Notes: generated by a model from the letters alone, not told the origin. 64,000 bases of DNA from Bacteroides sp. (GCA_021202275.1 JAJQDI010000016.1:107345-171344), one strand, 5' to 3'. Counted from the first letter of the stretch, positions 16,962-26,681 are shown. Numbers and translations are program-made.

Positions 16962-18974
16962 TTATGATAACATTTCTTTTACCTGGTTGTACACGTTTTC
17001 AGCCGTGAAGCCCAGTTTTTCATCCAGTACCTTGTAAGGTGCCGAGAAACCGAATGATTCCAGACCGAATACTTTGCCGTGGCAGCCTACCAGTCCCTGC
17101 AGGTTGACAGGCAATCCGGCAGTGAGCCCGAATACTTTCGCATCCGCCGGGATCACAGACTCCTGATATTCCTTGCTCTGACTGCGGAACAATCCTTCCG
17201 ACGGAGCAGAAACAATACGTACTTTGACACCGTCTTTCCGGAGCAATCCGGCTCCGGCTACCAATGTCGCCACTTCCGAACCCGATGCTACGAGGATCAC
17301 ATCCGGATTCTCATCGGATCCGGCTACGATATACGCTCCTTTCGCTGCCTGCGTATAGTCATTCCCTTCGGGAAGTTCTTTGATATCCTGACGGGAGAAG
17401 ATCAGTCCTGTAGGGGTAGAGGTGTTTTCCATGGCCAGTTTCCACGCCTGGGTGGTCTCTTCCGCGTCAGCGGGACGCAGCACCAGCATGGAGTTGTGTC
17501 CTTTGTGGTTTTTCAGTTTTTCCATCAGACGGATCTGGGCCTCCTGCTCTACCGGTTCGTGTGTAGGACCGTCTTCACCCACACGGAAAGCGTCGTGAGT
17601 CCAGATGAATTTTACAGGCAGTTCCATCAGCGCAGCCATACGTACGGCTGGCTTCGTGTAATCTGAGAATACAAAGAAAGTACCGCAGGCAGGGATCACT
17701 CCGCCGTGCAGGGCCATACCGATACATACACAAGCCATGGTGAATTCGGATACACCCGCCTGCAAGAAAGCTCCGCTGAAATCGCCCGGTTTGAAAGCGT
17801 GAGTTTTCTTCAGGAAACCATCGGTCTTGTCCGAATTGGAAAGGTCTGCCGAAGCCACTACCATGTTTTCTACCTGTGTGGCCAGTACGCCCAATATCGT
17901 TGCCGACGCGTTGCGTGTAGCCGCGCCCGGTTTCTGCTCAATGGCACTCCAGTCGACCGAAGGAGCTTTGCCGGAGAAGAACTGTTCCATTTTAGCAGCC
18001 AGTTCCGGATTGGCTTTTGCCCACGATGCTTTGGATTCTTTGCGGTCTGCGACGATCTTTTTCAGTTCCCCGGCGCGTCTGGCATACATCTCTGCCACTT
18101 CCGGGAAGATCACGAACGGATTTTGCGGATCACCGTTCAGGTTCTTGATGGTATTTATATAAGCATCTCCACCCAGAGGCGCACCGTGAGTGGCAGTACT
18201 GGCTTCATAGCTCGAACCGTCTGCTTTGCGGGCACCCTTACCCATCACCGTCTTTCCGATGATCAGCACAGGTTGTTCTTTCACCGCTTTGGCTTTTACC
18301 AGTACCTCACGGATGGCATCTACATCATTTCCATTGATCGTAAATACTTTCCATCCCCAGGCTTCGTATTTTTTAGCTACATCTTCCGTCATTACCTCTT
18401 CGGTGGGAGTAGACAGCTGAATGTCGTTTGAATCGTAGAACATGATCAGGTTGTCCAGCCCGAGGTGTCCGGCAATACGTCCGGCACCCTGAGAGATCTC
18501 TTCCTGGATGCCCCCGTCGGAGATGTAAGCATAGATCGTCTGATTCATCTGGTCGCCGAACCGGGCTTTCAGGAATTTGGCGGCAATAGCTGCGCCTACC
18601 GCATAGGTATGACCCTGCCCCAACGGACCGGACGTGTTTTCCACTCCGCGCGTGATATCCCGTTCCGGATGTCCGGGGGTTGGGCTGCCCCACTGGCGGA
18701 ATTCTTTCAGTTCGTCCATGGTGTATTTCCCGGTAAATGCCAGCACCGAATAGAGCATGGCCGACATATGACCGGGGTCAAGGAAGAAACGGTCACGACC
18801 TTCCCAGGCCGGATTTTCCGGATCATAGACCAAAAACTCTGAAAAGAGCACGTTTACAAAGTCCGCGCCTCCCATAGCACCTCCCGGATGTCCGGAATTG
18901 GCTTTTTCAACCATTGAAGCAGCTAAGATGCGAATATTGTCCGCTGCTCGGTTCATGAGTTTATTATCATTCAT
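16962..18974 (-). CDS. tkt: Transketolase
   Basis: A thiamine-diphosphate enzyme moving two-carbon units between sugar phosphates; it links glycolysis to pentose phosphates. The 670-aa length is standard. Typical segments are MVEKANSGHPGGAMGGADF near residue 22, GPLGQGHTYAVGAAIAAKF, the cofactor region ISDGGIQEEISQGAGRIAGH, and in the pyrimidine domain THDAFRVGEDGPTHEPVEQ. It starts at ATG 18974 behind a good promoter and is followed by a strong terminator and then rpiB, its pathway neighbour. Confidence 0.97.
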   Translation of the reverse strand: MNDNKLMNRAADNIRILAASMVEKANSGHPGGAMGGADFVNVLFSEFLVYDPENPAWEGRDRFFLDPGHMSAMLYSVLAFTGKYTMDELKEFRQWGSPTPGHPERDITRGVENTSGPLGQGHTYAVGAAIAAKFLKARFGDQMNQTIYAYISDGGIQEEISQGAGRIAGHLGLDNLIMFYDSNDIQLSTPTEEVMTEDVAKKYEAWGWKVFTINGNDVDAIREVLVKAKAVKEQPVLIIGKTVMGKGARKADGSSYEASTATHGAPLGGDAYINTIKNLNGDPQNPFVIFPEVAEMYARRAGELKKIVADRKESKASWAKANPELAAKMEQFFSGKAPSVDWSAIEQKPGAATRNASATILGVLATQVENMVVASADLSNSDKTDGFLKKTHAFKPGDFSGAFLQAGVSEFTMACVCIGMALHGGVIPACGTFFVFSDYTKPAVRMAALMELPVKFIWTHDAFRVGEDGPTHEPVEQEAQIRLMEKLKNHKGHNSMLVLRPADAEETTQAWKLAMENTSTPTGLIFSRQDIKELPEGNDYTQAAKGAYIVAGSDENPDVILVASGSEVATLVAGAGLLRKDGVKVRIVSAPSEGLFRSQSKEYQESVIPADAKVFGLTAGLPVNLQGLVGCHGKVFGLESFGFSAPYKVLDEKLGFTAENVYNQVKEMLS

Positions 18975-19002
18975 ACTTACTATATTTTATTTAATTTTTA
19001 CG

Positions 19003-19010
19003 CAAAGATA
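19003..19010 (-). promoter_or_regulatory. TAnnTTTG -7 box of tkt
   Basis: Reads TATCTTTG on the minus strand, 29 nt before the tkt start codon, with the A/T-rich leader of strong Bacteroidota genes. Confidence 0.65.
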
Positions 19011-19339
19011 GTTGTTTACAGCTAATACCCAATAAAGAAAACTGATCTTTTTTTGGCTTTGTAAAAGGGTGGTAAGGGTTGTTTTACAATATCCATACAG
19101 AGGTTATCTACGATTTATTCGGCAGATGAATGACGATTTGATCTTTTACGGATAACCCTGCCAGGAACTGTACGGATCTTACCTGGAAATTCTGCTCTCT
19201 GTCAGGTGTACCCGACTGTAGAGGCGGAAGTGTATAGGATAGTAACAATTGAAGTGGAGAAGAGGTTTATTTACCCATTTGTTTTTGCGTTCTTTACCCT
19301 TTTGGAAAGAACCGGTCATACAATATCATCCGGACAAAA

Positions 19340-19403
19340 ACGTCGCATGCGGTTGCTTTTGTATGGTTGTCGGGTTAGGATCGGTCGTGCTTACAGCACC
19401 GGG
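19340..19403. repeat. Family-B remnant
   Basis: GGTTAGGATCGGTCGTGC and CTTACAGCACC resemble the right end of the family-B copies. In the 538-nt gap between galK and tkt I see only this remnant, the galK terminator and the tkt promoter. Confidence 0.4.
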
Positions 19404-19426
19404 AGAAATATGTATTTACTAATTAC

Positions 19427-19482
19427 TAAAAAAGGCTGTCTCAAAATAGATCCTGATAAAGTAAGATCCATTTTGAGAAGCC
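19427..19482 (-). terminator. Terminator of the galM-MFS-galK operon
   Basis: A long stem (19434-19452 with 19465-19482, a few mismatches) is followed on the minus strand by six or seven T residues, 30 nt past the galK stop. Confidence 0.85.
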
Positions 19483-19512
19483 TCTTCTTTCTGTTTGTAT
19501 GGTACTGATGTC

Positions 19513-20667
19513 TTATTCTACTCTGCGCGAACCGTCGCCAATGACTACATCGTACACTTTCGGACTGCGGCCGAATTTGTTACGGAAATCTTCTCTGGCT
19601 TTGGCGATAAATCCATCGTACAGTTCTTCTTTCACCAGGTTGATGGTACATCCGCCGAATCCGCCGCCCATTACGCGTGACCCGGTCACCCCACACTCTT
19701 TGGCTATGTCGTTGAGGAAGTCAAGCTCTTCGCAACTTACCTCGTACAATTTGCTCATACCGTGGTGCGTTTCGTACATCTTTTGTCCTACGGTTTCGTA
19801 ATCGCCTCTTTCCAGGGCATCACTCACGTCGAGTACACGCTGTATTTCTCCGATCACATATTCCGCGCGCATGTAGTCTTCCCGGCTGACTTCGTCTTTC
19901 ACCTCTTCCAGCATCTGCATATCGGCATCGCGCAGGAATTCTACGTTGGGGTGTCTTTTCTGCATGGCTGCTACTACTGCTTCGCAACTCTGTCGGCGTT
20001 TGTTATAAGCGGAAGAAGCCAGTTCGTGCTTCACCACGGAATCCAGAAGTACCAGACGGTATCCTTCGGGGTTGAACGGGAAGTACTGGTATTCCAGCGA
20101 ACGACAGTCGAGGCGGATCAGATTCCCTGCCTTTCCGAACACGGAAGCAAACTGGTCCATGATGCCACACATCACACCACAATAATTGTGTTCGGTAGCC
20201 TGACCCACTTTGGCCAGTTCGAACTTATCTATTTTGTTCTCCCCGAAAAGTTCATTCAGTGCAAACGCGTATGTGCTTTCCAGCGCAGCGGAAGAAGACA
20301 TACCGGCTCCCAGAGGTACATCTCCGGAAAATGCGGTATTGAAACCTTTTACGTCTACCCCTCGTTTGATCATTTCCCGGCATACACCGAAGATATAGCG
20401 TGCCCAGCTGATGCGGGGAGCATCTTCTTCGTTCAGCCCGAATTCCACATAATCTTTCAGGTCGATCGAATAGGCTTTGACCTTGTCTGTGCCGTTGGGC
20501 CTGATCTCCGCCATCATTCCTTTGTCGATCGCTCCGGGGAAAACGAATCCTCCGTTGTAGTCTGTGTGCTCACCGATCAGGTTGATACGGCCCGGTGAAG
20601 CATAGATGTATCCGGTAGAGCCGTCGAAATGCTTGATGAAACGGCTTCTTACGTGTTCTATATCCAT
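19513..20667 (-). CDS. galK: Galactokinase
   Basis: Phosphorylates alpha-D-galactose with ATP, the first committed step of the Leloir pathway. The 384-aa GHMP kinase has the galactokinase signature GRINLIGEHTDYNGGFVFP near residue 26, the phosphate loop PLGAGMSSSAALE, and the late motif GSRVMGGGFGGCTINLV. It is the third gene of a minus-strand operon with a sugar importer and galactose mutarotase, an arrangement common in Bacteroidales for galactose use. Confidence 0.97.
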   Translation of the reverse strand: MDIEHVRSRFIKHFDGSTGYIYASPGRINLIGEHTDYNGGFVFPGAIDKGMMAEIRPNGTDKVKAYSIDLKDYVEFGLNEEDAPRISWARYIFGVCREMIKRGVDVKGFNTAFSGDVPLGAGMSSSAALESTYAFALNELFGENKIDKFELAKVGQATEHNYCGVMCGIMDQFASVFGKAGNLIRLDCRSLEYQYFPFNPEGYRLVLLDSVVKHELASSAYNKRRQSCEAVVAAMQKRHPNVEFLRDADMQMLEEVKDEVSREDYMRAEYVIGEIQRVLDVSDALERGDYETVGQKMYETHHGMSKLYEVSCEELDFLNDIAKECGVTGSRVMGGGFGGCTINLVKEELYDGFIAKAREDFRNKFGRSPKVYDVVIGDGSRRVE

Positions 20668-20705
20668 GGTTTTTATGGTATTACAGTGGTTCTGATTCTG
20701 GTTAC

Positions 20706-21998
20706 TTATTCTACCGGAATGTTCTTATTGACATTTCTGCATCCGACAAGTGCATAATAAAGCAGATAGGCCAGACAGCCAAGGATCACCCAATAGCTGG
20801 CCATATATCCTACGTGGTCTGCCACTACACCTTGTAGCAATGGAACGATACCACCACCACAAACCATTACCATAAAGAAACCGGAAGCGGCTGCAGTATA
20901 TTTACCCAGACCTTCTACCGCAAGATTGAAGATCCCTCCCCACATCACCGAAGTACAGAGTCCGCAGAGAGTAAGGAATACAATGCTGATGGGCACATGA
21001 GCCAATCCGAAGGAAATACCGGATGTATCACTCTGGAATACCGGCATACTGATGATGGTAGATACAGGGGAGAAAATGGCAGCCAGCACCAGCACACCTC
21101 CCAGAATAGCTACGAAACTAAGCATCAGTTTACTGGATATTTTAGCACCTACCGAGGCACCTACCAGACGTCCGATCAGCATCAGGAACCAGTATGTACC
21201 TACTACGGAACCTGCGATGGTGGCATCCATGGCCAGCCCGCCGATGTTGATGTCACTGGTCATGTACAGATTCACAAAGTTAGGTATACCTACCTCGATC
21301 CCTACATACAGGAAGATGGCGATCGTACCCATGATGAAGTGGCGGAATGAGAACGGGCTATATTTGTCTTTTACTTGTGTAGCTTCTTTCTTAGCCATGT
21401 GAGGCTCAGGGATATTTACAAAGAAAAGTACCAGGAAGGCGAGAGCAAAGATACCCATAGCCAGGAACAAGGCGGGGTTGGCGCCATTGATAGAAGCACG
21501 GGAAGCGTCCCCGATCAGATAACCTACCAATACGGGAACGATGGTAGCACCGATAGAGTTGATAGAACCCCCGAACTGGATCAGCTGATTTCCTTTGTTT
21601 CCACCGCCTCCGAGCGTGTTAAGCATGGGATTTACCACCGTGTTCAGCATACACATCGAGAATCCGGAGATAAATGCCCCGCTCAGGTAAACAGGGAAGC
21701 TTTCCAGTTGTCCGGAAAGAAAGGAAATCCCTACTCCGCAGAAACCGACAATGATGGCCAGCAGAGCAGTCTTTTTATATCCGATGCGTTGCAACAACAT
21801 ACCTGCCGGGATACCCATAAACAGATAAGCGATAAAGTTGGCCGCATTTCCCAACTGTGACATAAAGTTGGATGCACCGAATTGGTTTTTAACGATAACC
21901 CCCATTGGATTTTGAAGTCCTGTAACGAAGGAGATCATGAAGAAGAGGGCGAACATCATTGCTATAGGCAATACATAATTCTTTTTTTCTTGTGTCAT
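20706..21998 (-). CDS. FucP-type sugar MFS transporter (probably galactose/glucose)
   Basis: An inner-membrane proton symporter of 430 aa with about twelve membrane helices. The N-terminal MMFALFFMISFVTGLQNPMG region and FISGFSMCMLNTVVNPMLN are features of the FucP/GluP branch (fucose, glucose/galactose). Its place between galM and galK makes galactose the likely cargo. The gaps are 38 nt to galK and 50 nt to galM. Confidence 0.9.
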   Translation of the reverse strand: MTQEKKNYVLPIAMMFALFFMISFVTGLQNPMGVIVKNQFGASNFMSQLGNAANFIAYLFMGIPAGMLLQRIGYKKTALLAIIVGFCGVGISFLSGQLESFPVYLSGAFISGFSMCMLNTVVNPMLNTLGGGGNKGNQLIQFGGSINSIGATIVPVLVGYLIGDASRASINGANPALFLAMGIFALAFLVLFFVNIPEPHMAKKEATQVKDKYSPFSFRHFIMGTIAIFLYVGIEVGIPNFVNLYMTSDINIGGLAMDATIAGSVVGTYWFLMLIGRLVGASVGAKISSKLMLSFVAILGGVLVLAAIFSPVSTIISMPVFQSDTSGISFGLAHVPISIVFLTLCGLCTSVMWGGIFNLAVEGLGKYTAAASGFFMVMVCGGGIVPLLQGVVADHVGYMASYWVILGCLAYLLYYALVGCRNVNKNIPVE

Positions 21999-22048
21999 GG
22001 TGTAAAAAAGTTGTTAGTTATAAAAAATCAGGTTAGTTACTTTATGAG

Positions 22049-23149
22049 TTATTCCTTATCCACTCCGAATTTGTAGATGGTTACCTGCTGGTATTCATCT
22101 CCGGGTAGTAAAGTGGCAGAAGGGAAATAAGACTTGTTGGGGGTGTCGGGAAAACACTGGGCTTCAAAGCATATTCCGCTACGGGCGGGATAAGTAGCAC
22201 CATGTGCTCCTGTAAAGCCATTGAGCCAGTTTCCTGTATAGAGTTGTACACCTGCTTCGGTGGTATATACTTCCATGGTGCGTCCGCTTTTCAGGTCTTT
22301 GCAGGTTGCTGCCAGTGAAAGTTCTCCGGATTCTGTCTTATCCACCACATAACAGTGGTCGTACCCGGCACCAATGATTAGCTGTTCAAATTCCGCATTG
22401 ATCCGTTCGCCTATGGCATGTGGAGTACGGAAATCCATGGGAGTTCCTGCTACCGGAGCTATTTCACCGGTAGGTATAGATGTTTTATCTACAGGAGTAT
22501 AGAAAGAGGATTCTATGGTTACTATATGGTCTTCGATGGTGGGAGTAGGCGTGGCGATACCTGCCAGATTGAAGAAAGCATGATTGGTCAGATTCACTAC
22601 GGTCGCTTTATCTGTGGTAGCGCGGTATTCGATGACCAGAGCGTTCTCTTCTTCTTCGACTCTGTAAGTCATTTCTACTTCCAGGTTGCCTGGGAAACCT
22701 TCTTCACCATCTGCGGAAAAATAGGTGAAGTGGATGGTCGATTCATCGACTTGCAGGGCATCCCATACACGGGCGTGAAATCCGGTAGGACCTCCATGCA
22801 GCGAATTGGGACCGTTGTTGATCGTCAGTTCATGAGTTTCGCCAAACAGGATGAACCGACCGTTTGCAATGCGGTTGCCATACCGACCTATCGTAGTATT
22901 CAGGAAAGGTTCCGGACTGTTTATCACACGATCGATCGAGTCGTGCCCCAGGATCACATTGGCATATTTCCCCTCTTTGTCCGGCAGCATAACAGAGAGG
23001 AGGGCACATCCGTAGTTGGTTACGGCAACCTCCATCCCTTTTTTATTCTTAAGGATAAAAAGATCGGTTTTTTTCTCGTTCAGGGTTTTCCGGAATTCCG
23101 ATCGGATGAGACCGCTCCGATTTCCTTCTGTTGAGAATGTGTTTGACAT
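22049..23149 (-). CDS. galM: Aldose 1-epimerase (galactose mutarotase)
   Basis: Converts beta-D-galactose to the alpha form used by GalK. From the ATG at 23149 the protein is 366 aa (MSNTFSTEGNRSGL...); an earlier ATG at 23176 would add nine residues. Family features are NGRFILFGETHELTINNGPNSLHGG (catalytic-fold region, split: FGETHELTINNGPNSLHGG), the catalytic-histidine region VNLTNHAFFNLAG, GYDHCYVVD, and the C-terminal glutamate segment GICFEAQCFPDTPN. It leads the operon galM-MFS-galK and is divergent from manA. Confidence 0.95.
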   Translation of the reverse strand: MSNTFSTEGNRSGLIRSEFRKTLNEKKTDLFILKNKKGMEVAVTNYGCALLSVMLPDKEGKYANVILGHDSIDRVINSPEPFLNTTIGRYGNRIANGRFILFGETHELTINNGPNSLHGGPTGFHARVWDALQVDESTIHFTYFSADGEEGFPGNLEVEMTYRVEEEENALVIEYRATTDKATVVNLTNHAFFNLAGIATPTPTIEDHIVTIESSFYTPVDKTSIPTGEIAPVAGTPMDFRTPHAIGERINAEFEQLIIGAGYDHCYVVDKTESGELSLAATCKDLKSGRTMEVYTTEAGVQLYTGNWLNGFTGAHGATYPARSGICFEAQCFPDTPNKSYFPSATLLPGDEYQQVTIYKFGVDKE

Positions 23150-23319
23150 GTCTGGTATTATTTTAAATTCATGCAAATAAAATCAAATTCTTCGGTACTC
23201 CCAAATTATTAACAACAAAACTTGAGAGGGGTTTAGGAAACTTTAGTCTTTCACACAGATCGGCCTCATTTCCCGTCAGACTGTGATTTTAGCACTTTGC
23301 TTTTACAAAAAACGGAGAG

Positions 23320-23353
23320 TTTGATGCAAATTTTAAAAAAAATCGTAAGTTTG
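23320..23353 (+). promoter_or_regulatory. manA promoter
   Basis: TTTG at 23320-23323 and TAAGTTTG at 23346-23353 are 22 nt apart. The leader to the manA ATG is about 45 nt. Confidence 0.6.
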
Positions 23354-23405
23354 TCTGATGAATTCCATTTCTGGAACAGGAAACCTTTTTTAAATACTAA
23401 AAATC

Positions 23406-24374
23406 ATGTATCCGCTTAAATTTGAACCTATTTTGAAGCAGCTCCTGTGGGGAGGAGACAAAATCATTCCATTCAAACATCTTGACGCGACGATGACTCA
23501 GGTGGGTGAGAGCTGGGAGATCTCTGATGTGGAAAACAGTGAATCTGTAGTAGCTAACGGACCCGACAAGGGGGCTACGCTTTCCGAAATGGTAGGAAGG
23601 TACAAAGAGGAACTGGTGGGGGAGAGTAATTACGCGCGTTTTCGCAACAAGTTCCCCTTACTCATTAAGTTTATCGATGCTAGACAGGATCTTTCTATCC
23701 AGGTACATCCCGATGATATCCTGGCACGCAAACGACATAACTCTATGGGTAAGACCGAAATGTGGTATGTGATCGGCGCGGACCCCGGAGCCAGGTTACG
23801 TTCCGGCTTTTCGCAGGAGGTCACACCGAAAGAATATAAAGAAAGAGTGTATAACGATACATTGCCCGAGGTGTTGCAGGAGTATGAGGTACACCCCGGA
23901 GATGTGTTTTTTCTTCCGGCCGGACGTATACACAGCATCGGAGCGGGATGTCTGATCGCTGAGATCCAGCAGACTTCCGATATTACGTACAGGATATATG
24001 ATTTCAACCGGAAAGACGATAAGGGGCACAAACGCGAGTTGCATACCGAGCTGGCACGTGAAGCGATCAATTATGAAGTGCTGGATGACTATCGTACGCT
24101 GTACGAACCTGTTGCCAATGAACCGGTAGAACTGGTTGCCTGTCCCTACTTTACCACTTCTTTGTATGATATGACGGAGGAGATCTCCTGCGACTATTCG
24201 GAACTGGACTCTTTTGTGATATTCATTTGTGTGGAGGGTAGTTGCACGATCACGGATGATCAGAAATATGAAATTAGTCTGCGGGCCGGAGAAACCGTAT
24301 TGCTGCCTGCTGCTACTCAATCCGTTTGTATACAGCCGGAGGGACATGTGAAACTTCTGGAGACCTATGTCTGA
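23406..24374 (+). CDS. manA: Mannose-6-phosphate isomerase, class I
   Basis: A zinc enzyme interconverting mannose 6-phosphate and fructose 6-phosphate. At 322 aa it is the short bacterial form. The metal site is visible in LSIQVHPDD (residues about 97-105) and HPGDVFFLPAGRIHSIGAG (about 171-189), with further GKTEMWYVIGADPGA. The C-terminal cupin-like domain ends with AGETVLLPAATQSVCI. Monocistronic, with a promoter and a strong terminator. Confidence 0.94.
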   Translation: MYPLKFEPILKQLLWGGDKIIPFKHLDATMTQVGESWEISDVENSESVVANGPDKGATLSEMVGRYKEELVGESNYARFRNKFPLLIKFIDARQDLSIQVHPDDILARKRHNSMGKTEMWYVIGADPGARLRSGFSQEVTPKEYKERVYNDTLPEVLQEYEVHPGDVFFLPAGRIHSIGAGCLIAEIQQTSDITYRIYDFNRKDDKGHKRELHTELAREAINYEVLDDYRTLYEPVANEPVELVACPYFTTSLYDMTEEISCDYSELDSFVIFICVEGSCTITDDQKYEISLRAGETVLLPAATQSVCIQPEGHVKLLETYV

Positions 24375-24401
24375 CCGCTGACTGGGATATGGATAGGAAA
24401 A

Positions 24402-24439
24402 GCCGGATAACCCGTTGAGCGGTTGTCCGGCAGTTTTTT
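24402..24439 (+). terminator. Terminator of manA
   Basis: An 11-bp stem (24402-24412 with 24421-24431, one G-T pair) precedes six T residues. Confidence 0.88.
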
Positions 24440-24478
24440 ATATAAGGCTGTGAAACGAACCTTGCTGTGTCTGAGAAA

Positions 24479-24748
24479 CTACCGGCGACGGAACATTTTT
24501 CTGATCCTGTTGATCAGTTTCATCCCTACTACTACACCATCAAAAATAAGGAATCCTTTGTTGAAGGTCTGAAGGAGTGATTTATTCTCCGCAGTAGATT
24601 TCGTATATGGAGACACCAGTCGCTGGGCCGAATCGCCAATGGCCATATGCTTCAGACGTATCGCGGCCAGCACATCCTGTTTACGTTGCGCGATATCATC
24701 CAGGGTGATATGCGGCAGTTCGTGCAGAGGTTTCTTTTTATTTTCCAT
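24479..24748 (-). CDS. Small basic protein of the YtxH-holin cassette
   Basis: An 89-aa protein with a charged N-terminal half (LHELPHITLDDIAQRKQDVLAAIRLK, split: HITLDDIAQRKQDVLAAI) and a short hydrophobic stretch near residues 66-80 (GFLIFDGVVVGMKLI), ending in a basic tail. It is four nt from the holin-family gene, so co-translated. I do not recognise a domain; such a third member regularly follows YtxH and holin-like proteins in Bacteroidales. Confidence 0.75.
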   Translation of the reverse strand: MENKKKPLHELPHITLDDIAQRKQDVLAAIRLKHMAIGDSAQRLVSPYTKSTAENKSLLQTFNKGFLIFDGVVVGMKLINRIRKMFRRR

Positions 24749-24751
24749 ATA

Positions 24752-25117
24752 CTACAGGTTAGATTCTTTTTTAAAAAACAATTTGGCAAGGAAATTCACC
24801 GTAGGGGTTACGATCCACTGACGGCGGAAGATCACCACTAAGGCTATCAGTAACAGATTTACTCCCGTGATGATAGCGAAGCTATATTTCAGGCCACCCA
24901 CGTAGGGTTCCAGTATATAAACAATGGTGAACATCAGGTAAAACAGAGCAATCACTCCCAGAATAAAAAGTACCGCCACCATCAGTAAGGTGGAGAATAA
25001 TATGGCTATTTTTTCTGTCAGTTCCAGTTTGGTATATTCTTTCTGTAGTTCCACATAAGATTTTACTTCCTGGAACAACTGCTGAAAATTGTCTACGGTC
25101 TTATCACTATTGAACAT
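24752..25117 (-). CDS. Phage-holin-family (DUF1469-type) membrane protein
   Basis: A 121-aa protein with two adjacent membrane helices (about residues 42-66 and 75-97) after an amphipathic N-terminal helix (SYVELQKEYTKLELTEKIAI). This is the Phage_holin_3_6 family, which is chromosomal and not phage-linked in most genomes. Middle gene of a three-gene envelope cassette. Its role is unknown; such cassettes are often stress-induced. Confidence 0.85.
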   Translation of the reverse strand: MFNSDKTVDNFQQLFQEVKSYVELQKEYTKLELTEKIAILFSTLLMVAVLFILGVIALFYLMFTIVYILEPYVGGLKYSFAIITGVNLLLIALVVIFRRQWIVTPTVNFLAKLFFKKESNL

Positions 25118-25142
25118 GATTGCTCTGTTTTATAATTCTTTT

Positions 25143-25349
25143 TTAATCTGCTTCGCCTTTGATCTCCGCGGCGATCTCATCTACCAGGTCTTCGATTTCG
25201 TCCCGGTTCAGCCGGATTCCTTTTTTACGCAGGATCTCAGCGATTTTACTACGTGTGTCTTCTCCTTTTTCCGGAGCAAACAAAACTCCGAAGGCAGCGC
25301 CTATAGCTGCGCCACCCAGGAAAGCTGCTAATACATTCAATGCTCTCAT
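25143..25349 (-). CDS. YtxH domain-containing protein
   Basis: A 68-aa protein with one N-terminal membrane helix of the YtxH kind (AAFLGGAAIGAAFGVLFAPEKG) and a charged helical tail. It is the first gene of the cassette, 25 nt before the holin-family gene. Confidence 0.88.
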   Translation of the reverse strand: MRALNVLAAFLGGAAIGAAFGVLFAPEKGEDTRSKIAEILRKKGIRLNRDEIEDLVDEIAAEIKGEAD

Positions 25350-25380
25350 AACCTTGTTGATTTTTAAAATGATAATACTA

Positions 25381-25388
25381 CAAAACTA
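25381..25388 (-). promoter_or_regulatory. TAnnTTTG -7 box of the YtxH cassette
   Basis: Reads TAGTTTTG on the minus strand, 31 nt before the YtxH start. No -33 match. Confidence 0.5.
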
Positions 25389-25585
25389 ACATTTTTTTTG
25401 TAATCTTGTTCTCCGGATATAACATTTTTTATTCCTATAAAGTTTTGTTTACATCTCTCTCTGTAAGCGGCGTGGGGTCGGGTATGTAGGAGGTATGAAA
25501 CAAATTTTATAGACTTTGCCGCAGTTTTCACAAGTGTTTAATCTTATTTAATTGTGTAAATGAGTGTAAGATGACAGATAAGTTT

Positions 25586-25593
25586 TAATTTTG
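25586..25593 (+). promoter_or_regulatory. TAnnTTTG -7 box of the lipoprotein pair
   Basis: TAATTTTG lies 123 nt before the first lipoprotein start. The long leader (25600-25716) has no clear hairpin. With the box at 25381 this accounts for the 330-nt gap. Confidence 0.5.
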
Positions 25594-25716
25594 CACCGCA
25601 CAGAGAACAACCTCTGCCGGAAAACGAAGTGATGAACCGTCACGTTTAGTTAAGGGACGACAGGTCACAGAAAAAACGGGAGAGGCAGGGAAATGCTGCT
25701 CAGAAAAAGAAGGAAC

Positions 25717-26124
25717 ATGAAGAATCTGATCATATATGTATGTACCTCTGTAATGGTGTGTTGGCTGTTTGCCTCCTGTAACGATGACAAACACAGGCTG
25801 GTGAATAAATGGCAATTGAGAAAATATGAATTTGCAGACGGTAGCGAACAAAAAGTAGATAGTATTTTCTTTAATATGAAAGGCGGTAGTTTGTCTGTCA
25901 CCTGTCTTCATTCGGATGGTAACTACTACAATTATTTAGGGAAATATATTTTGTCGGACGATAAAATCTCCTTTATTTTGTTGCCTGAACAGGCTACCGG
26001 TAGTGTATATGACAAATATATCGGTTGGGAAGACGGGAGTCGTACGTTTGATCTTGTCCGGCTTACCCGCAAGGCCATGGAGTTGGATTATAAGGATACG
26101 ATCTCGGTATTCAGAAAATATTAG
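25717..26124 (+). CDS. Lipoprotein, lipocalin-like
   Basis: A 135-aa exported lipoprotein: from the ATG at 25717 a signal peptide runs MKNLIIYVCTSVMVCWLFAS to a lipobox ending in Cys (LFASC). The rest reads like a small lipocalin-type barrel (LVNKWQLRKYEFADGSEQ, FFNMKGGSLSVTC, LGKYILSDDKISFIL). It precedes a second lipoprotein by 31 nt. Function unknown. Confidence 0.8.
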   Translation: MKNLIIYVCTSVMVCWLFASCNDDKHRLVNKWQLRKYEFADGSEQKVDSIFFNMKGGSLSVTCLHSDGNYYNYLGKYILSDDKISFILLPEQATGSVYDKYIGWEDGSRTFDLVRLTRKAMELDYKDTISVFRKY

Positions 26125-26155
26125 GAACGGAAATCACCAATTTAAAATATAGATT

Positions 26156-26659
26156 ATGAAAAAATTACTGGTATTGGGAACAGGGCTGGTTATGATAGTG
26201 GCTTTTGCTTCGTGTAAGTCAAGTGAGAGTGCTTACAAGAAAGCATACGAACAGGCCAAACAGCAGGAAGTAGAAGATGTACAGGTGACCGCGCCTGTGG
26301 ATGTGACTCCTGTAGTGACTCCTCCTCCTGCTCCTATTGAAGTGAAAACAGAAAATGTAGCGGCTGGCGTACGTGAAGAGAAAGTAACGGTAGTTTCCGG
26401 TTCTGATACATTGAAAGATTACAATGTCGTTTGCGGTAGCTTTGGACTGAAAGCCAATGCTGAGGGGTTGAGAGATTTCTTAGTAAAAGAGGGCTACAAT
26501 CCTACGATCGCTTTCAATGCGGAAGCAGCTATGTATCGCGTGATCGTTTCTACATACACCGATTACAATGAGGCTGCCCGTGCCCGCGATGCTTTTAAGG
26601 CCAAATATCCCGGTCGCTCGGATTTCCAGGGAGCCTGGTTGCTCTATCGGGTATTCTGA
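26156..26659 (+). CDS. SPOR-domain lipoprotein
   Basis: A 167-aa lipoprotein with lipobox AFASC at Cys20, a proline- and valine-rich linker (PVDVTPVVTPPPAPIEV) and a C-terminal SPOR domain (about residues 84-165: YNVVCGSFGLKANAEGLRDF, then YRVIVSTYTDYNEAARARDA). SPOR domains bind peptidoglycan stripped of stem peptides, mostly at the division septum. A strong terminator follows. Confidence 0.9.
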   Translation: MKKLLVLGTGLVMIVAFASCKSSESAYKKAYEQAKQQEVEDVQVTAPVDVTPVVTPPPAPIEVKTENVAAGVREEKVTVVSGSDTLKDYNVVCGSFGLKANAEGLRDFLVKEGYNPTIAFNAEAAMYRVIVSTYTDYNEAARARDAFKAKYPGRSDFQGAWLLYRVF

Positions 26660-26681
26660 TCGTTCGGTTCGTTCTACATGG

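Noticed and set aside
19206..19508. 100-codon frame between galK and tkt
   Set aside because: It crosses the galK terminator and a family-B remnant, and resembles no protein I know.
24752..25117. Prophage holin
   Set aside because: The family is chromosomal in most bacteria and here belongs to the YtxH cassette; no other phage gene is in the window.
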